From: Methanomicrobium sp.
GTDB taxonomy: Archaea; Halobacteriota; Methanomicrobia; Methanomicrobiales; Methanomicrobiaceae
Direction of reading: 5' to 3'
NCBI GenBank assembly: GCA_017553245.1
Contig: JAFZMT010000168.1
Location: forward strand, 1 to 18,031
Length of the DNA: 18,031 bases
The notes below the pieces were generated by a model that searched no databases, was not told the origin of the DNA, and saw only the letters and a program-made list of their open reading frames with translations. Numbering within the stretch: position 1 is the first letter of the stretch; every line of letters begins with the position of its first letter. The position numbers and the translations under genes were made by a program. Positions 6,486 through 15,270 of this stretch are shown in pieces.

Positions 6486-7907
6486 ATGACCGGAGAGAAA
6501 ATACTTATTGTCAATGATGTGGTTTCCGAGGCCATTGCAATCCGAAAAATTTTAAGAAAGAATAATTTTGAGATTGCCGGTCTGGTCATCGATATCCTGG
6601 ATGCCATTCAGGAGGCAGGTGCGGATAAACCCGATCTCGTTCTTATGAAGGTGGGCATCTCCGGAAGTATGGGTGTCATTGAAGCCGCCTCCAAGATAAT
6701 TAACAACTATAATCTGCCCATCATGTTCATAGTCGGCGATAACGACAGCGAAGTTGTCGGTCTCTTAAAAAAGTTAAATAATCCCCCAATAATATTCCAT
6801 CCGTTCACGGAAAAGGATCTCATTAAAAACATAAACAAGACAATATCACGTCATCTTGCCGCCGTCAAAGCAAAGCAGGAGAAGGCGGTCGCAAATGTCG
6901 ATCCCATTCAGACGGAACTTGACACCATACAGGCTCCGGCGATTACAATCAACAAACGCGGCGCAATTACACGAATAAACAAAGATATGGAATTCCTGAC
7001 GAAATATTCCAAGAGAGAACTCGTCGGAAAGAAATTCCTGACCTTTATCGATTCTTCCGACGAGACCAAGTCCATGGACGATGCCGACATGGTAGAAGGT
7101 GACACCGTCGAAATCTGGCCCAACAAAGTCAATCTCAGATGTGCCGACGGAAGCATCGCAAATGTCCTTGTAATATCGGGTTTCATCAAGACCTTCGGAG
7201 ATAATCTGGACGAACAGGTGATGGTCTTCAAGAAAATGACCGGCGAGGTCGAGTTCGCGACCAGAGGAATAGACATCATCTTCGGCAAGGTCTTAAACGC
7301 ACTTGATGACATGGTCTTTGTCTTAAACAAAGATATGGAAATTACCCACTATAATGCCAAGTTCTTTGCGTTCGCAAAGCGTCTCGGAATTACCGAGTAT
7401 CAGCTTTCGCACCCCGTTTACGAGATCTCGAAGTTCTCTAAGGTCGGCGCCGTGAATATGTATGAAGAACTCTTCAGAACAAACTCCGAAATGAAACAGG
7501 TGCGCAGATACGGTTCCGACAAAGAATCGATCTACATGCATTTCCACTTCATCCCGCTTACGACAAACGGCGTCACGACTCACATGGTGACGATTATGCG
7601 CGACATAACCGAGATGGAAGAGGCACGCCAGAAGAACAGGGCAATCTCGGATGAATTCATGCAGAACAGGGCGCTTTTGAAGAAGATTCAGACAAGTATA
7701 TCCGATCTCAGATCGTCGATGTACAATGTCATAAAGTTCGTCGAGAAGAGTCCTGCCACCGCCAGAAACCCGACTGTGCTTCAGATCGCCAAACTCACAA
7801 AGAATGTGGAGAATCAGCTTCTCGCATTCGATATTCTCTGGTCTAAATACGAGACACAACTCAATATGGTGCAGATGAACGCGAAATACAAATTTGACAA
7901 GAAATAA
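6486..7907 (+). CDS. Pseudo-receiver/PAS/PAS protein, second tandem paralogue
   Basis: A 473-residue protein aligned end to end with its upstream neighbour, so the pair arose by tandem duplication. The receiver-like domain reads KILIVNDVV at the start, so one acid-pocket Asp is Asn10. Strand 3 is PDLVLMKVGISG with Lys55 in place of the phospho-acceptor. The strand 4 Thr/Ser is Val83, and the strand 5 Lys-Pro is His105-Pro. The two PAS domains are strongly conserved, including the stretch INKRGAITRINKDMEFLTK and the segment VFVLNKDMEITHYN. The region between PAS1 strands is shorter and less acidic than in the first copy. The helical C-terminus (SDLRSSMYNVIKFVEKSP to the end) is again conserved. 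No signal peptide or membrane helix is seen. Role inferred: cytoplasmic sensor or scaffold that does not depend on phosphorylation. Confidence 0.85.
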   Translation: MTGEKILIVNDVVSEAIAIRKILRKNNFEIAGLVIDILDAIQEAGADKPDLVLMKVGISGSMGVIEAASKIINNYNLPIMFIVGDNDSEVVGLLKKLNNPPIIFHPFTEKDLIKNINKTISRHLAAVKAKQEKAVANVDPIQTELDTIQAPAITINKRGAITRINKDMEFLTKYSKRELVGKKFLTFIDSSDETKSMDDADMVEGDTVEIWPNKVNLRCADGSIANVLVISGFIKTFGDNLDEQVMVFKKMTGEVEFATRGIDIIFGKVLNALDDMVFVLNKDMEITHYNAKFFAFAKRLGITEYQLSHPVYEISKFSKVGAVNMYEELFRTNSEMKQVRRYGSDKESIYMHFHFIPLTTNGVTTHMVTIMRDITEMEEARQKNRAISDEFMQNRALLKKIQTSISDLRSSMYNVIKFVEKSPATARNPTVLQIAKLTKNVENQLLAFDILWSKYETQLNMVQMNAKYKFDKK

Positions 7908-7919
7908 TTACGACACCCC

Positions 7920-7940
7920 TTTTTCACCACGTTTCTTTTT
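7920..7940 (+). terminator. T-rich terminator candidate after second PAS gene
   Basis: Two T5 runs (7920-7924 and 7936-7940) follow the stop codon at 7907 by 12-33 bases. Such pyrimidine-rich tracts are usual archaeal termination sites. Confidence 0.45.
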
Positions 7941-8020
7941 ACCATCCATTTATCACAATTCATTTCTTATCCTTCCATATCATCCATCGGCTGAAAATGT
8001 GACACAAAATTGATAAAAGA

Positions 8021-8036
8021 TTCTCAGAATTGAGAA
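8021..8036. repeat. Small inverted repeat between convergent genes
   Basis: TTCTCA, four bases, then TGAGAA forms a perfect 6-bp stem between the ends of the second PAS gene and valS. An A5 run at 8080-8084 would be the T-tract for valS on the minus strand. A termination-related role is possible but weakly supported. Confidence 0.3.
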
Positions 8037-8110
8037 AATTGAATACTTTTGAAATTTTTGATTAATCAGATAAAATGATAAAAATAGGTTATTTGATTGA
8101 ATTTGAGTTA

Positions 8111-10705
8111 TCAGTTCTTGTGAACCGTTACGATTACATCCTCGGAGAGTGTGAGAACTTCCACCTTCTCGCCCTCTACGCTGAATGAATATACCGGTTC
8201 AAACGAGTTCTCGATAACCTCAATCTCGGCGCCGTCGACCTTGACCGTCTTGGGCGGGTTTAAGATCTGATCCTCGGGGAGTGCCTTGATTGCGTTCATG
8301 TAAGCGGATGCCTGCTTTCTGAGCTTGGGACCGATAACGCCGAAGTTAAACTTGACATCCGAGACAGTGCGGGTGAGTTTGGGCTTCTCGCACTTAAACT
8401 CGACATTCGCATTGATTGCGGATGCGCAGTCGCCGCCGTCGTTGATCTCGAAGGGCGTGTAGACGACCACATGTCCGAGCGGGGCATTGAGTGCCATTCC
8501 CGCGTCGTGCTTGTAGCGGCGAATCTCGGATACGACCTTTACAACCAGATCGCCCTCATCGAGAGCAAGCTTGTCGACGTAGTCGAAATCAACCCATGAC
8601 TGCTTGTGAACGCTCTTACCGCCGGTGAGAATCGTATAACACTCCTCAGCAAAGAACGGAGTGAACGGCGCAAGCATCCTGCACAGGGCATCGATTGTCG
8701 TGCGCAGCGCATAGAGAGCGCTTGCCCTTCCCGCGCCGTCGCTGTAGAGACGTCCCTTTACAAGCTCGATGTAGTTGTCGGCGAAGATATCCCTCGCAAA
8801 CTCGCGGATTACACGGATGGCGCCGTCGAAGTTGTAGACGTTCATGAAGCCGGTAACGTCCTTCTCGACCTGCGAAAGTCTGTGCATGAGCCATCTGTCC
8901 GCAAGGACCTCAGCCTTGTCGGATTCGGGACCGCCTTTCTCAAGCTGCATCATTGCAAAGCGGCAGATATTCCACATCTTTGTCTGGAAACGCGCACCCG
9001 CGGTTATGTCATTCCAGCTGAAGACAATATCCTGTCCCGTTGCCGCACCGCTCGCGCTCCACTGCCTGAACGCATCCGCGCCGTGCTTTGAGAGAACTTC
9101 TTCGGGGACAATGACGTTGCCGCGGCTCTTGGACATCTTGAAACCGTCGTCACCCAGCACCATACCGTTGACAAGGATCTGCTCCCACGGCTTTCCGCCG
9201 GTAAGCGCATTTGCGCGCAGGATTGTGTAGAATGCCCATGTTCTTATGATATCGTGACCCTGCGGGCGAATCTGCGCGGGGAAAAGATCGGGCACTTTCG
9301 AGCCGTCCCAGCCCGTGACGTTGAGAACGGAGATTGATGAATCCATCCATGTATCCAAAACATCGGTCTCGCCTACGAACTCGGTTCCGCCGCACTTCGG
9401 GCAGGCATGCTTGGGTTTATCCACGGTAGGATCTACGGGCAAATCTTCTTCTTCCGGCAGGATGACCTCGCCGCATTTCTTACAGAACCAGACGGGTATC
9501 GGCGTTGCGAAGATTCTCTGCCTTGAGATACACCAGTCCCACTCCATCTGCTGTGCCCAGTTCTCGAGGCGCGACCTCATGTGCTCCGGCGTCCAGCTGA
9601 TCTGCCTTGCCTTCTCCAGAATCTCGTCGTTGTGGACCTTGACGAACCACTGGCGCTCCGAGAGAATCTCAATCGGCGTCTTGCATCTCCAGCATGTACC
9701 CACGTGCTGGTCAAGGGGCACCTGTCTCTTGAGAATGCCCTGATTCTTCATGTCGGCAAGGATTGCCTCACGGCATTCAGCCGAGGTCATTCCCTGATAC
9801 TTGCCGGCAATCGAGGTCATTCTGCCGGTCATATCGATTGCCTTTCTGAGGTCAAGCTTGTGCTGTTTCCACCAGTGAACATCCTGCTTGTCACCGAAGG
9901 TACAGATCATGACGGCGCCGCTTCCGAACGACGGATCGACGGCTTCATCCGTGATAATCTTTACACTGTGACCGAAAAGAGGAACCTTGAGAGTCTTGCC
10001 CTTAAGTGATGTATAGCGCTCGTCATCGGGGTGGACGGCAACCGCGACACATGCCGCAAGAAGTTCGGGACGTGTGGTTGCTATCTCCAGACCGTCAAAA
10101 TCGAAATAATTGAGTTTTGTTGTCCTGTCCTCGTAGGAGACCTCGGCGAAAGCGATTGCCGTTCCGCAGCGTGTACAGAAGTTTACGGGGTGCTCGCTCT
10201 GGTAGATGTCGCCCATCTTATACATTCTGAGGAATGATAACTGAGTCTTCCTGTAATACTCAGGCATCATTGTGATGTATTCGTTGGACCAGTCGTTTGA
10301 GAAACCGCAGCGCCACATTGTCTTGCGCATCTTCTCGATGTTTGACAGCGTAAGCTCGCGGCACATCTTTCTGAACTCTTCACGCGGAACGTCGTTCTTC
10401 GTGATGCCGTTGAGTTCCTCTACCTTAACTTCGGTAGGAAGTCCGTGGCAGTCCCAGTCCTGCGGAAACATGACGTTGTATCCGCACATTCTCTTGTATC
10501 TGGCAATAAAATCAATATAGCACCAGTTAAACGCATTTCCGATGTGGAAGTTTCCGGTAGGATACGGCGGCGGAGTGTCGATTACAAACTGCGGTTTCTT
10601 GGAGTGTCTGTCAAAATAATAGTCCTCCTTCTTCCACGTGTTCATCCAGCGCTCTTCTACCTCTATAGGATCATAGTTTTTAGGTATTTCCTTTGGCTGA
10701 GACAT
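8111..10705 (-). CDS. valS: Valyl-tRNA synthetase
   Basis: Class I aminoacyl-tRNA synthetase charging tRNA-Val in the cytoplasm. The 864 residues fit the archaeal ValRS size. The first signature, [16 protein letters not shown], carries the HIGH-type motif at 54-57. The second, KMSKS, is at residues 523-527, followed by RGN. An editing domain (CP1) lies between, beginning near [23 protein letters not shown] with the TTRPE editing motif. Zinc-binding Cys pairs are visible at CTRCG, CWRCK, CKKCG and CPKCGG. The anticodon-binding helical domain follows, with [10 protein letters not shown]. The C-terminus is short and lacks the long coiled-coil arm of bacterial ValRS. The ATG at 10705 is preceded by AGGGA and, about 33 bases upstream, a TATA-like box. 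It stands alone, convergent with the PAS genes and divergent from the DUF92 gene. Confidence 0.97.
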   Translation of the reverse strand: MSQPKEIPKNYDPIEVEERWMNTWKKEDYYFDRHSKKPQFVIDTPPPYPTGNFHIGNAFNWCYIDFIARYKRMCGYNVMFPQDWDCHGLPTEVKVEELNGITKNDVPREEFRKMCRELTLSNIEKMRKTMWRCGFSNDWSNEYITMMPEYYRKTQLSFLRMYKMGDIYQSEHPVNFCTRCGTAIAFAEVSYEDRTTKLNYFDFDGLEIATTRPELLAACVAVAVHPDDERYTSLKGKTLKVPLFGHSVKIITDEAVDPSFGSGAVMICTFGDKQDVHWWKQHKLDLRKAIDMTGRMTSIAGKYQGMTSAECREAILADMKNQGILKRQVPLDQHVGTCWRCKTPIEILSERQWFVKVHNDEILEKARQISWTPEHMRSRLENWAQQMEWDWCISRQRIFATPIPVWFCKKCGEVILPEEEDLPVDPTVDKPKHACPKCGGTEFVGETDVLDTWMDSSISVLNVTGWDGSKVPDLFPAQIRPQGHDIIRTWAFYTILRANALTGGKPWEQILVNGMVLGDDGFKMSKSRGNVIVPEEVLSKHGADAFRQWSASGAATGQDIVFSWNDITAGARFQTKMWNICRFAMMQLEKGGPESDKAEVLADRWLMHRLSQVEKDVTGFMNVYNFDGAIRVIREFARDIFADNYIELVKGRLYSDGAGRASALYALRTTIDALCRMLAPFTPFFAEECYTILTGGKSVHKQSWVDFDYVDKLALDEGDLVVKVVSEIRRYKHDAGMALNAPLGHVVVYTPFEINDGGDCASAINANVEFKCEKPKLTRTVSDVKFNFGVIGPKLRKQASAYMNAIKALPEDQILNPPKTVKVDGAEIEVIENSFEPVYSFSVEGEKVEVLTLSEDVIVTVHKN

Positions 10706-10733
10706 ATTCCCTTATATTTTGTTCCTGTTATGA

Positions 10734-10742
10734 GATATATTT
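10734..10742 (-). promoter_or_regulatory. TATA-like box for valS
   Basis: The minus strand reads AAATATATC, centred about 33 bases before the valS ATG. It would give a leader of only a few bases. Confidence 0.4.
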
Positions 10743-10829
10743 GTTGAGAGAAGATCGCTGAAAACGCCCCGGGAGACATAAGAGTTTAGATATGGATTTT
10801 CATGAGGATACCCGGAAACTATGCGCAGA

Positions 10830-10849
10830 CCATGATTAACCATGATTAA
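10830..10849. repeat. Tandem 10-bp direct repeat in valS/DUF92 divergent spacer
   Basis: CCATGATTAA occurs twice in immediate succession. The pair lies 34-53 bases before the DUF92 start, just upstream of a TATA-like AATATTAAAT at about 10848-10857. One helical turn of spacing would suit side-by-side binding of a regulator. Confidence 0.4.
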
Positions 10850-10882
10850 TATTAAATCGGTACGTAACAAACTTTATTTATA

Positions 10883-12091
10883 ATGGCAGTCAGTAAAAAC
10901 GCGGAACTGTGGCTGGCGCTTATCGCATCCGCCGCCGCCGTAGCCGTTGCGCCGCATATTCATCCGCAGTGGATTGTTGCCGCCGCGGCAGTGGTTATCT
11001 GCGCACTCTATTATCTGATTGCCGATTCGCGTTATCCCGCAATAGGTATAGGAATAATCGCGGTTTTATACGCCGCGGAAATGATCTCTCTCATGATCTT
11101 CTTATCGACGATTGCCATCGTCATCATGGGAGAGTCGGCATACAGAATCTGCCGCGATGATAAACATAAACCGCTGGCGTTTCTCTCGGTCGCGGTCATA
11201 GCCTCGTTTGCCACGACATTTTATCTGGGATATACGCTCTATCTCGTTCCGCTTACGGGTATCATAGTAGCCGCGATGCTAAAGACCATCCTCAAGAAGC
11301 GCGAGGACGCACTGCTTCTGGAATGTCTGGGAACGGCAATGACCATGCTTCTCTTCGAGGATCTGAGTTTTGTTCCGAGGCTGGATCTGCTCATCTTTGC
11401 AATCATTATCTCGTTTGCGTTCGGAATAGCGGCTTACGAGATGCGTGCCGCAGATATGTCGGGACTCTTCAGCGCCGCACTCATGGGTATCCTCATTATC
11501 GTATTTTCGGATATCACGTGGTTCTTCGTGATGCTGACATTCTTCATACTCGGCTCGGGATTTACGAAATACAAGTATGATGTCAAGCGAAAACAGGGTG
11601 TTGCCGAGTCACGCGGCGGTATGCGCGGATTCCTGAATGTCTACGCAAACGGCATGGTATCCCTTGCCGCCGCAATCCTCTACGGTGTCTACGACCATAA
11701 TCTGATTTTTGCGGCACTGTTCCTTGGCAGCGTGTCCGCGGCTATGGCGGATACTACGGCAAGCGAACTGGGAATGCTCGGAAAGCGCCCGTATCTGATT
11801 ACGACATTCAAGCGCGTCCCGAAAGGTACTGACGGCGGCGTTACCCTCTTCGGTGAGGCGGCGGCGGTTACGGCCGCGATTATTCTCTGCGCCGCGGCAT
11901 ACCTCATGGGAATGGCAACGCTCGGAATTGCCGTTGTCTGCGTCGCGGCAGGCTTCGTAGGCACAAATATCGACAGCCTTGTCGGCGCAACCCTCGAACG
12001 CGGCGGATATATCCACAATACGGGAACCAATTTCATCTGTACGCTCTCCGGCGGTCTCTTCGCCGTGCTTCTCTATATTCTGTTCCTTTGA
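10883..12091 (+). CDS. DUF92-family membrane protein (VTE6-like), probable isoprenyl-phosphate kinase
   Basis: A 402-residue polytopic membrane protein. The C-terminal part, about residues 185-402, carries the DUF92 motifs. These are KQGVAESRGGMRGFLNVYANG, AAMADTTASELG, FKRVPKGTDGGVTLFGE and GTNIDSLVGATLERGGYIHNTGTNF. The plant member VTE6 is a phytyl-phosphate kinase, so a CTP-dependent kinase acting on an isoprenyl phosphate in the membrane is the best guess. In archaea the substrate would be geranylgeranyl or a related lipid phosphate; this is inference. The N-terminal 180 residues add several hydrophobic helices, more than the DUF92 domain itself needs, including a short cytoplasmic patch RICRDDKHK. 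It diverges from valS. TATA-like signals lie close upstream, and no Shine-Dalgarno motif is seen. Confidence 0.88.
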   Translation: MAVSKNAELWLALIASAAAVAVAPHIHPQWIVAAAAVVICALYYLIADSRYPAIGIGIIAVLYAAEMISLMIFLSTIAIVIMGESAYRICRDDKHKPLAFLSVAVIASFATTFYLGYTLYLVPLTGIIVAAMLKTILKKREDALLLECLGTAMTMLLFEDLSFVPRLDLLIFAIIISFAFGIAAYEMRAADMSGLFSAALMGILIIVFSDITWFFVMLTFFILGSGFTKYKYDVKRKQGVAESRGGMRGFLNVYANGMVSLAAAILYGVYDHNLIFAALFLGSVSAAMADTTASELGMLGKRPYLITTFKRVPKGTDGGVTLFGEAAAVTAAIILCAAAYLMGMATLGIAVVCVAAGFVGTNIDSLVGATLERGGYIHNTGTNFICTLSGGLFAVLLYILFL

Positions 12092-12146
12092 GTATTTTCG
12101 GTTCCGTTAAGAGTGCCTTTGAGTCCTGTTTCCGTGTGCCTGTGCT

Positions 12147-12178
12147 CCGTCATTCCCGTCATTCATTCCGTCAATGAA
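12147..12178. repeat. Tandem CCGTCATTC repeat with small hairpin in convergent spacer
   Basis: CCGTCATTC occurs at 12147-12155 and 12156-12164, and a partial third copy CCGTCAATG is at 12168-12176. The end forms a perfect hairpin: TTCATT at 12162-12167, loop CCGTC, AATGAA at 12173-12178. It sits between the DUF92 stop and the end of the convergent membrane gene, so it may be slippage-born sequence or part of a terminator. Confidence 0.4.
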
Positions 12179-12182
12179 CCGG

Positions 12183-13094
12183 TCATTTATTCTCAGTATT
12201 ATCGGATTCTTTTTTACCGGATTCGTCGCCGACATTTTCGTAGGAGGAACTTTTGTCAGCGCCGGTGTGGAAATACACGTATTTATCCCCGCGATTTTCG
12301 GGAATATCGAAGAACGAGACCATGAGATCGTCGCGGTAGAACACCGCCTTATACGGCAGGAAAATCAGAGTAAAGAGAAGCATTGTAATTCCCGAGATAA
12401 CGGCGGTTACAAAGACGCCGCGATCTCCGAGAAGGTTCACGAGGTTTGCGGGGTCCTGTGAGAATGCGGTAAGCTCGGACTGCGTCATGGTAAGCAGAGG
12501 CTCAAACTCCTCGGCAAGCAGCGATGACCAGACCATGGTGTAGCCCATGAAGAAGACGAAGGCGAGCAGAGCTACGACAATGAAGAATAAAATAACCTCA
12601 AGCGGCTTTGCGGAGACGAGACCGATACTTCGCGTGAGGCTCTCGAATATCTTCTTATTCTCGAATATTGCCGCAGTATCATAGAAGAATGTAAGCATAA
12701 TCATCGTGACGGCGATGAAAAACGCAAATACGGAGAAGAACGCCGCATTCTGCATGAAAGACGCGGGAATTGTCGTAATGAACAGGATCAGAACAATCAC
12801 AAAATAAAGAGCCGTCTTGGGAAGCATAATGCGGAAGTAGCCCTCCGCGGCTGACTTAAAATATGATTTAATCGAGAAATCGCCGCTTTTAACCGCGGCA
12901 TAAGTTCCCGCGACGAAGAAGGGGCTTACGAATACAAAGAAGAGGAGGACGAACTTGAGTCCGAAATAATCCGTGACCTTTGCAAGAGAGAACATTACCG
13001 CCGCAAAGAAGAAAAGCCCGGCAAGTATCAGATAAATCCACATTACCGGATGCTTCAGTGTCATAATTCCGTGATTGAGTGCCTGCATTCCCAT
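12183..13094 (-). CDS. Six-helix integral membrane protein, function unknown
   Basis: A 303-residue hydrophobic protein. Likely membrane segments are near residues 16-37, 43-66, 93-114, 117-142, 167-191 and 227-250. It ends in a hydrophilic tail of about 45 residues rich in Asp, Glu, Lys and Ser (YFHTGADKSSSYENVGDESGKKE), presumably cytoplasmic. Between helices 4 and 5 is FYDTAAIFENKKIFESLTRSIGLVSAKP. This resembles the amphipathic loop of archaeal proteins often labelled glycerophosphodiester phosphodiesterase membrane-domain or DUF7847-like; that label is a resemblance, not a function. The ATG is preceded by GGGAT and by a TATA-like AAATTTAAATT. A phased repeat array lies directly upstream of this promoter, so expression is probably regulated apart from the gene behind it. 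Confidence 0.8.
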   Translation of the reverse strand: MGMQALNHGIMTLKHPVMWIYLILAGLFFFAAVMFSLAKVTDYFGLKFVLLFFVFVSPFFVAGTYAAVKSGDFSIKSYFKSAAEGYFRIMLPKTALYFVIVLILFITTIPASFMQNAAFFSVFAFFIAVTMIMLTFFYDTAAIFENKKIFESLTRSIGLVSAKPLEVILFFIVVALLAFVFFMGYTMVWSSLLAEEFEPLLTMTQSELTAFSQDPANLVNLLGDRGVFVTAVISGITMLLFTLIFLPYKAVFYRDDLMVSFFDIPENRGDKYVYFHTGADKSSSYENVGDESGKKESDNTENK

Positions 13095-13111
13095 ATTATC
13101 CCGTGTAACAA

Positions 13112-13121
13112 TTTAAATTTT
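13112..13121 (-). promoter_or_regulatory. TATA-like box for the six-helix membrane gene
   Basis: The minus strand reads AAATTTAAATT inside an A-rich run, about 18-28 bases before the ATG at 13094. Purines precede it in BRE position. A ribosome-binding-type GGGAT lies between it and the ATG. Confidence 0.45.
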
Positions 13122-13182
13122 TTACAGCTTGTTAACAGCGCTTTTAACATCTTATAACAGCTTTAATACCAACATTTAACAG
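13122..13182 (-). repeat. Array of CTGTTA-type repeats with helical spacing
   Basis: On the minus strand the units are CTGTTA (from 13182), CTGTTA (13160), ATGTTA (13150), CTGTTA (13138) and CTGTAA (13127). Steps are 22, 10, 12 and 11 bases, close to multiples of one DNA turn. Several are preceded by AG or CG and followed by A-rich bases. A weaker ATGTTG begins at 13174. The array fills the spacer and ends right at the TATA-like box of the membrane gene, which suggests cooperative binding of a regulator along one face of the DNA. Confidence 0.55.
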
Positions 13183-13185
13183 ACT

Positions 13186-13779
13186 TCAGCGGTTTCTCGG
13201 CATTGCCGCAATCTCTCTGACCTGAAGGTTGAAGTATGATGCCGTGTGTGAGGGCTTAATGACGCATACGGTATCGGCGCCCTCCATTGTGCCGCCGACG
13301 GCGATAATCTCCTCATCGGGGGATACATAGCCCTGATCCGCGGCAATGAGCGTGCATTCTACGGCGACCTTGAGCCCTACGGCGATTGTCCTTCGGAGAG
13401 TCTCGGCAATAACCTCGGTTCTCGATACTCCGCCGAGAGCCGGATTTCTGGATATTGCACGCTCAAGACCCGAAAGCGCATGAGTTCCCGTGACGATTGT
13501 CACACCCTTTGAGCGCAGATCATCGGCAATCTCGGTTGAAAACTCCCATTCGCCGGGTTTTGAAAATCCGACAACGTGCGTCACGACGATCTCTTTAAGC
13601 CCGCTTTCCTTTGAGATCTCTTTATGGAATTCAACCGCGGTCGCACCGCTGCAGCTTGCAACGACAATCTTTGAGATACCGAGTTCTTTTGCAAGCTTAA
13701 CGGCAATCTTCGCGCAATCGCCAGTGTTTTCGGCGCCGGGTCTGTCAAAATAACAGACAGTCTTCTCCGTATATGTCAT
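13186..13779 (-). CDS. Pyruvate kinase C-terminal-domain-like protein (COG1751-type)
   Basis: A stand-alone relative of the C-terminal (allosteric) domain of pyruvate kinase, 197 residues with the chosen start; no catalytic PK barrel is present. It begins MTYTEKTVCYFDRPGAENTG, which matches the usual opening of the family (a Tyr/Phe-rich strand, then PGxENT). Then come the nucleotide- or phosphate-binding-like ISKIVVASCSGATAVEF, the central VVTHVVGFSKPGEWEF, and a C-terminal half with EEIIAVGGTMEGADTVCVIKPSH. The biochemical role is not established. A longer frame reaches 13881, but its extra residues do not look like the family, and a TATA-like TTAAAT at 13806-13811 sits about 27-32 bases before the ATG at 13779. 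An ATG at 13788 is also possible. It shares its strand with the membrane gene, with 91 bases between them. Confidence 0.85.
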   Translation of the reverse strand: MTYTEKTVCYFDRPGAENTGDCAKIAVKLAKELGISKIVVASCSGATAVEFHKEISKESGLKEIVVTHVVGFSKPGEWEFSTEIADDLRSKGVTIVTGTHALSGLERAISRNPALGGVSRTEVIAETLRRTIAVGLKVAVECTLIAADQGYVSPDEEIIAVGGTMEGADTVCVIKPSHTASYFNLQVREIAAMPRNR

Positions 13780-13805
13780 GACTATCATATTGTCGATATG
13801 ATTTG

Positions 13806-13811
13806 ATTTAA
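13806..13811 (-). promoter_or_regulatory. TATA-like box for the pyruvate-kinase-C-like gene
   Basis: The minus strand reads GAAAATTAAATC, with purines in BRE position. Its spacing predicts transcription starting near 13782, which decides for the ATG at 13779 or 13788 over the long upstream frame. Confidence 0.4.
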
Positions 13812-13996
13812 TTTTCTTTGCAAATTCGGATTCCATTCGGACTTTCCAAAGTGCGATGCGTGATATGCCGCGAAACCGCAAAAAGTCATTATTATATCAA
13901 AACAAAGCCAATTGAGATTATCATACAATAACGACGGCGAATAACGACGGCAACCCGCCGCCGGTGTAACCGATTTATGCATGGATTGATGTAAAA

Positions 13997-15169
13997 ATGA
14001 TAAACTTAGCAATCGCGGGCAAGCCGAACTGCGGAAAATCGACGTTTTTTGCCGCGGCAACCATGGCACCCGCGGAGATAGCAAACTATCCGTTCACGAC
14101 AATAGACGCCAACAACGGCGTTGCATACGTGCGTGTCGAATGCGCATGCAAAAGTCTCGGCATTGAAAACTGCCCCGCATGTCAGAACGGCGTGCGCTTC
14201 ATCCCGATAGGGCTCATAGATGTCGCGGGACTTGTCGAGGGAGCGCATACGGGGCGCGGTCTCGGAAACAAGTTCCTTGACAACCTCCGCGAAGCCGATG
14301 CGATAATTCACATTCTGGACGCAAGCGGCTCGACGGATGCGGAAGGTAACCCCGTTGACCGCGGCTCGCATAACCCGAAACAGGATATCGGATTCATAGA
14401 GAGCGAGATGAAGATGTGGGTCTACGGTCTCATCGAGAAGAACTGGAACAAGATTCAGCGCTCGTCCCAGCAGAAGAACTACTCGATTGAGGACGCGGTT
14501 GCCGAGCAGCTCGCTGGTCTTCAGATCACGGTCACGCATGTCGAGGAAGCCGTCAGAATTACGGGCATAAACCTCAAGACATGCAATGAGGAGGAACTCA
14601 TCAACTTCTGCGGCGTCCTCGTTCAGCACGCAAAGCCCTTCATCGTCATCGGCAACAAGGCTGACTTCGCACCCGCGGAACTTCTCGAGGACTTAAAGAA
14701 GGAGGACATTAAGTTCACATGCGCCGCCGGAGAACTCGCGCTTAAGAAAGCCGCGGAATCGGGACTCATCAACTATGTCGCAGGCGACGGTGACTTCACG
14801 ATAAATGCCCCCGAAAAGCTAACGCCGCCGCAGAAAGCCGGTCTTGAGGCGATACGCGGCATGATGAAGCAGTTCGGCGGCACCGGCGTTCAGCAGGCGA
14901 TTAACAGCGCGGTCTTTGACCTTCTCGACATGATTGTCGTCTACCCCGTCGAGGATGAGAACAAGTACTGCGACGGCAAAGACAGAATTCTCCCGGATGC
15001 CTACCTCATGAAACGCGGCTCGACACCCCATGACCTCGCCTATCAGGTGCACACCGATATCGGTAAAGGGTTCTTATACGCGGTTGATGCCAAGACAAAG
15101 ATGCGCATCAAAGAGAGCCACGAACTCAAGAACGGCGACGTTATCAAGATAGTTTCAACAAAGAAGTAA
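13997..15169 (+). CDS. YchF/Obg-type GTP-binding protein with TGS domain
   Basis: A 390-residue TRAFAC-class P-loop GTPase of the archaeal YchF-like branch, thought to act with ribosomes. G1 is GKPNCGKST (residues 8-16), switch I has NYPFTT, and G3 is DVAGL (75-79) followed by VEGAHTGRGLGNKFLDNLREAD. G4 is NKAD (220-223). Canonical G4 specificity favours GTP over the ATP used by bacterial YchF, whose G4 is altered. A four-Cys cluster (Cys49, 51, 59 and 62, as CAC and CPAC) after strand 2 is typical of the archaeal branch and could bind a metal. The last 70 residues form a TGS domain (MKRGSTPHDLAYQVHTDIGKGFLYA). It is a single gene, divergent from the pyruvate-kinase-C-like gene, with a T-rich terminator behind it. 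Confidence 0.93.
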   Translation: MINLAIAGKPNCGKSTFFAAATMAPAEIANYPFTTIDANNGVAYVRVECACKSLGIENCPACQNGVRFIPIGLIDVAGLVEGAHTGRGLGNKFLDNLREADAIIHILDASGSTDAEGNPVDRGSHNPKQDIGFIESEMKMWVYGLIEKNWNKIQRSSQQKNYSIEDAVAEQLAGLQITVTHVEEAVRITGINLKTCNEEELINFCGVLVQHAKPFIVIGNKADFAPAELLEDLKKEDIKFTCAAGELALKKAAESGLINYVAGDGDFTINAPEKLTPPQKAGLEAIRGMMKQFGGTGVQQAINSAVFDLLDMIVVYPVEDENKYCDGKDRILPDAYLMKRGSTPHDLAYQVHTDIGKGFLYAVDAKTKMRIKESHELKNGDVIKIVSTKK

Positions 15170-15179
15170 CATGTTTTGC

Positions 15180-15193
15180 TTTTTTTATTTTTT
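15180..15193 (+). terminator. T-tract terminator after the YchF-type gene
   Basis: A run of 14 bases with only one non-T starts 11 bases after the stop codon. This is the strongest oligo(T) terminator candidate in the window. Confidence 0.6.
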
Positions 15194-15270
15194 GCCGAAG
15201 GCTGCCGGTTACCTCAGTCACCTTTGCCCGTAACGAAAACCCGAGATACCGACTCCGAATCAAAAAATAA

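Noticed and set aside
7323..7859. 178-residue minus-strand frame opposite the second PAS gene
   Set aside because: It is a shadow of a well-supported gene; its sequence has no recognisable domain and the opposite strand is conserved between the paralogues.
8606..10009. Long plus-strand frames opposite valS
   Set aside because: valS is complete with all signature motifs on the minus strand; the plus-strand frames are antisense by-products of its codon usage.
13780..13881. 34-residue N-terminal extension of the pyruvate-kinase-C-like protein
   Set aside because: The added residues do not resemble the family, and the TATA-like box lies inside this stretch.
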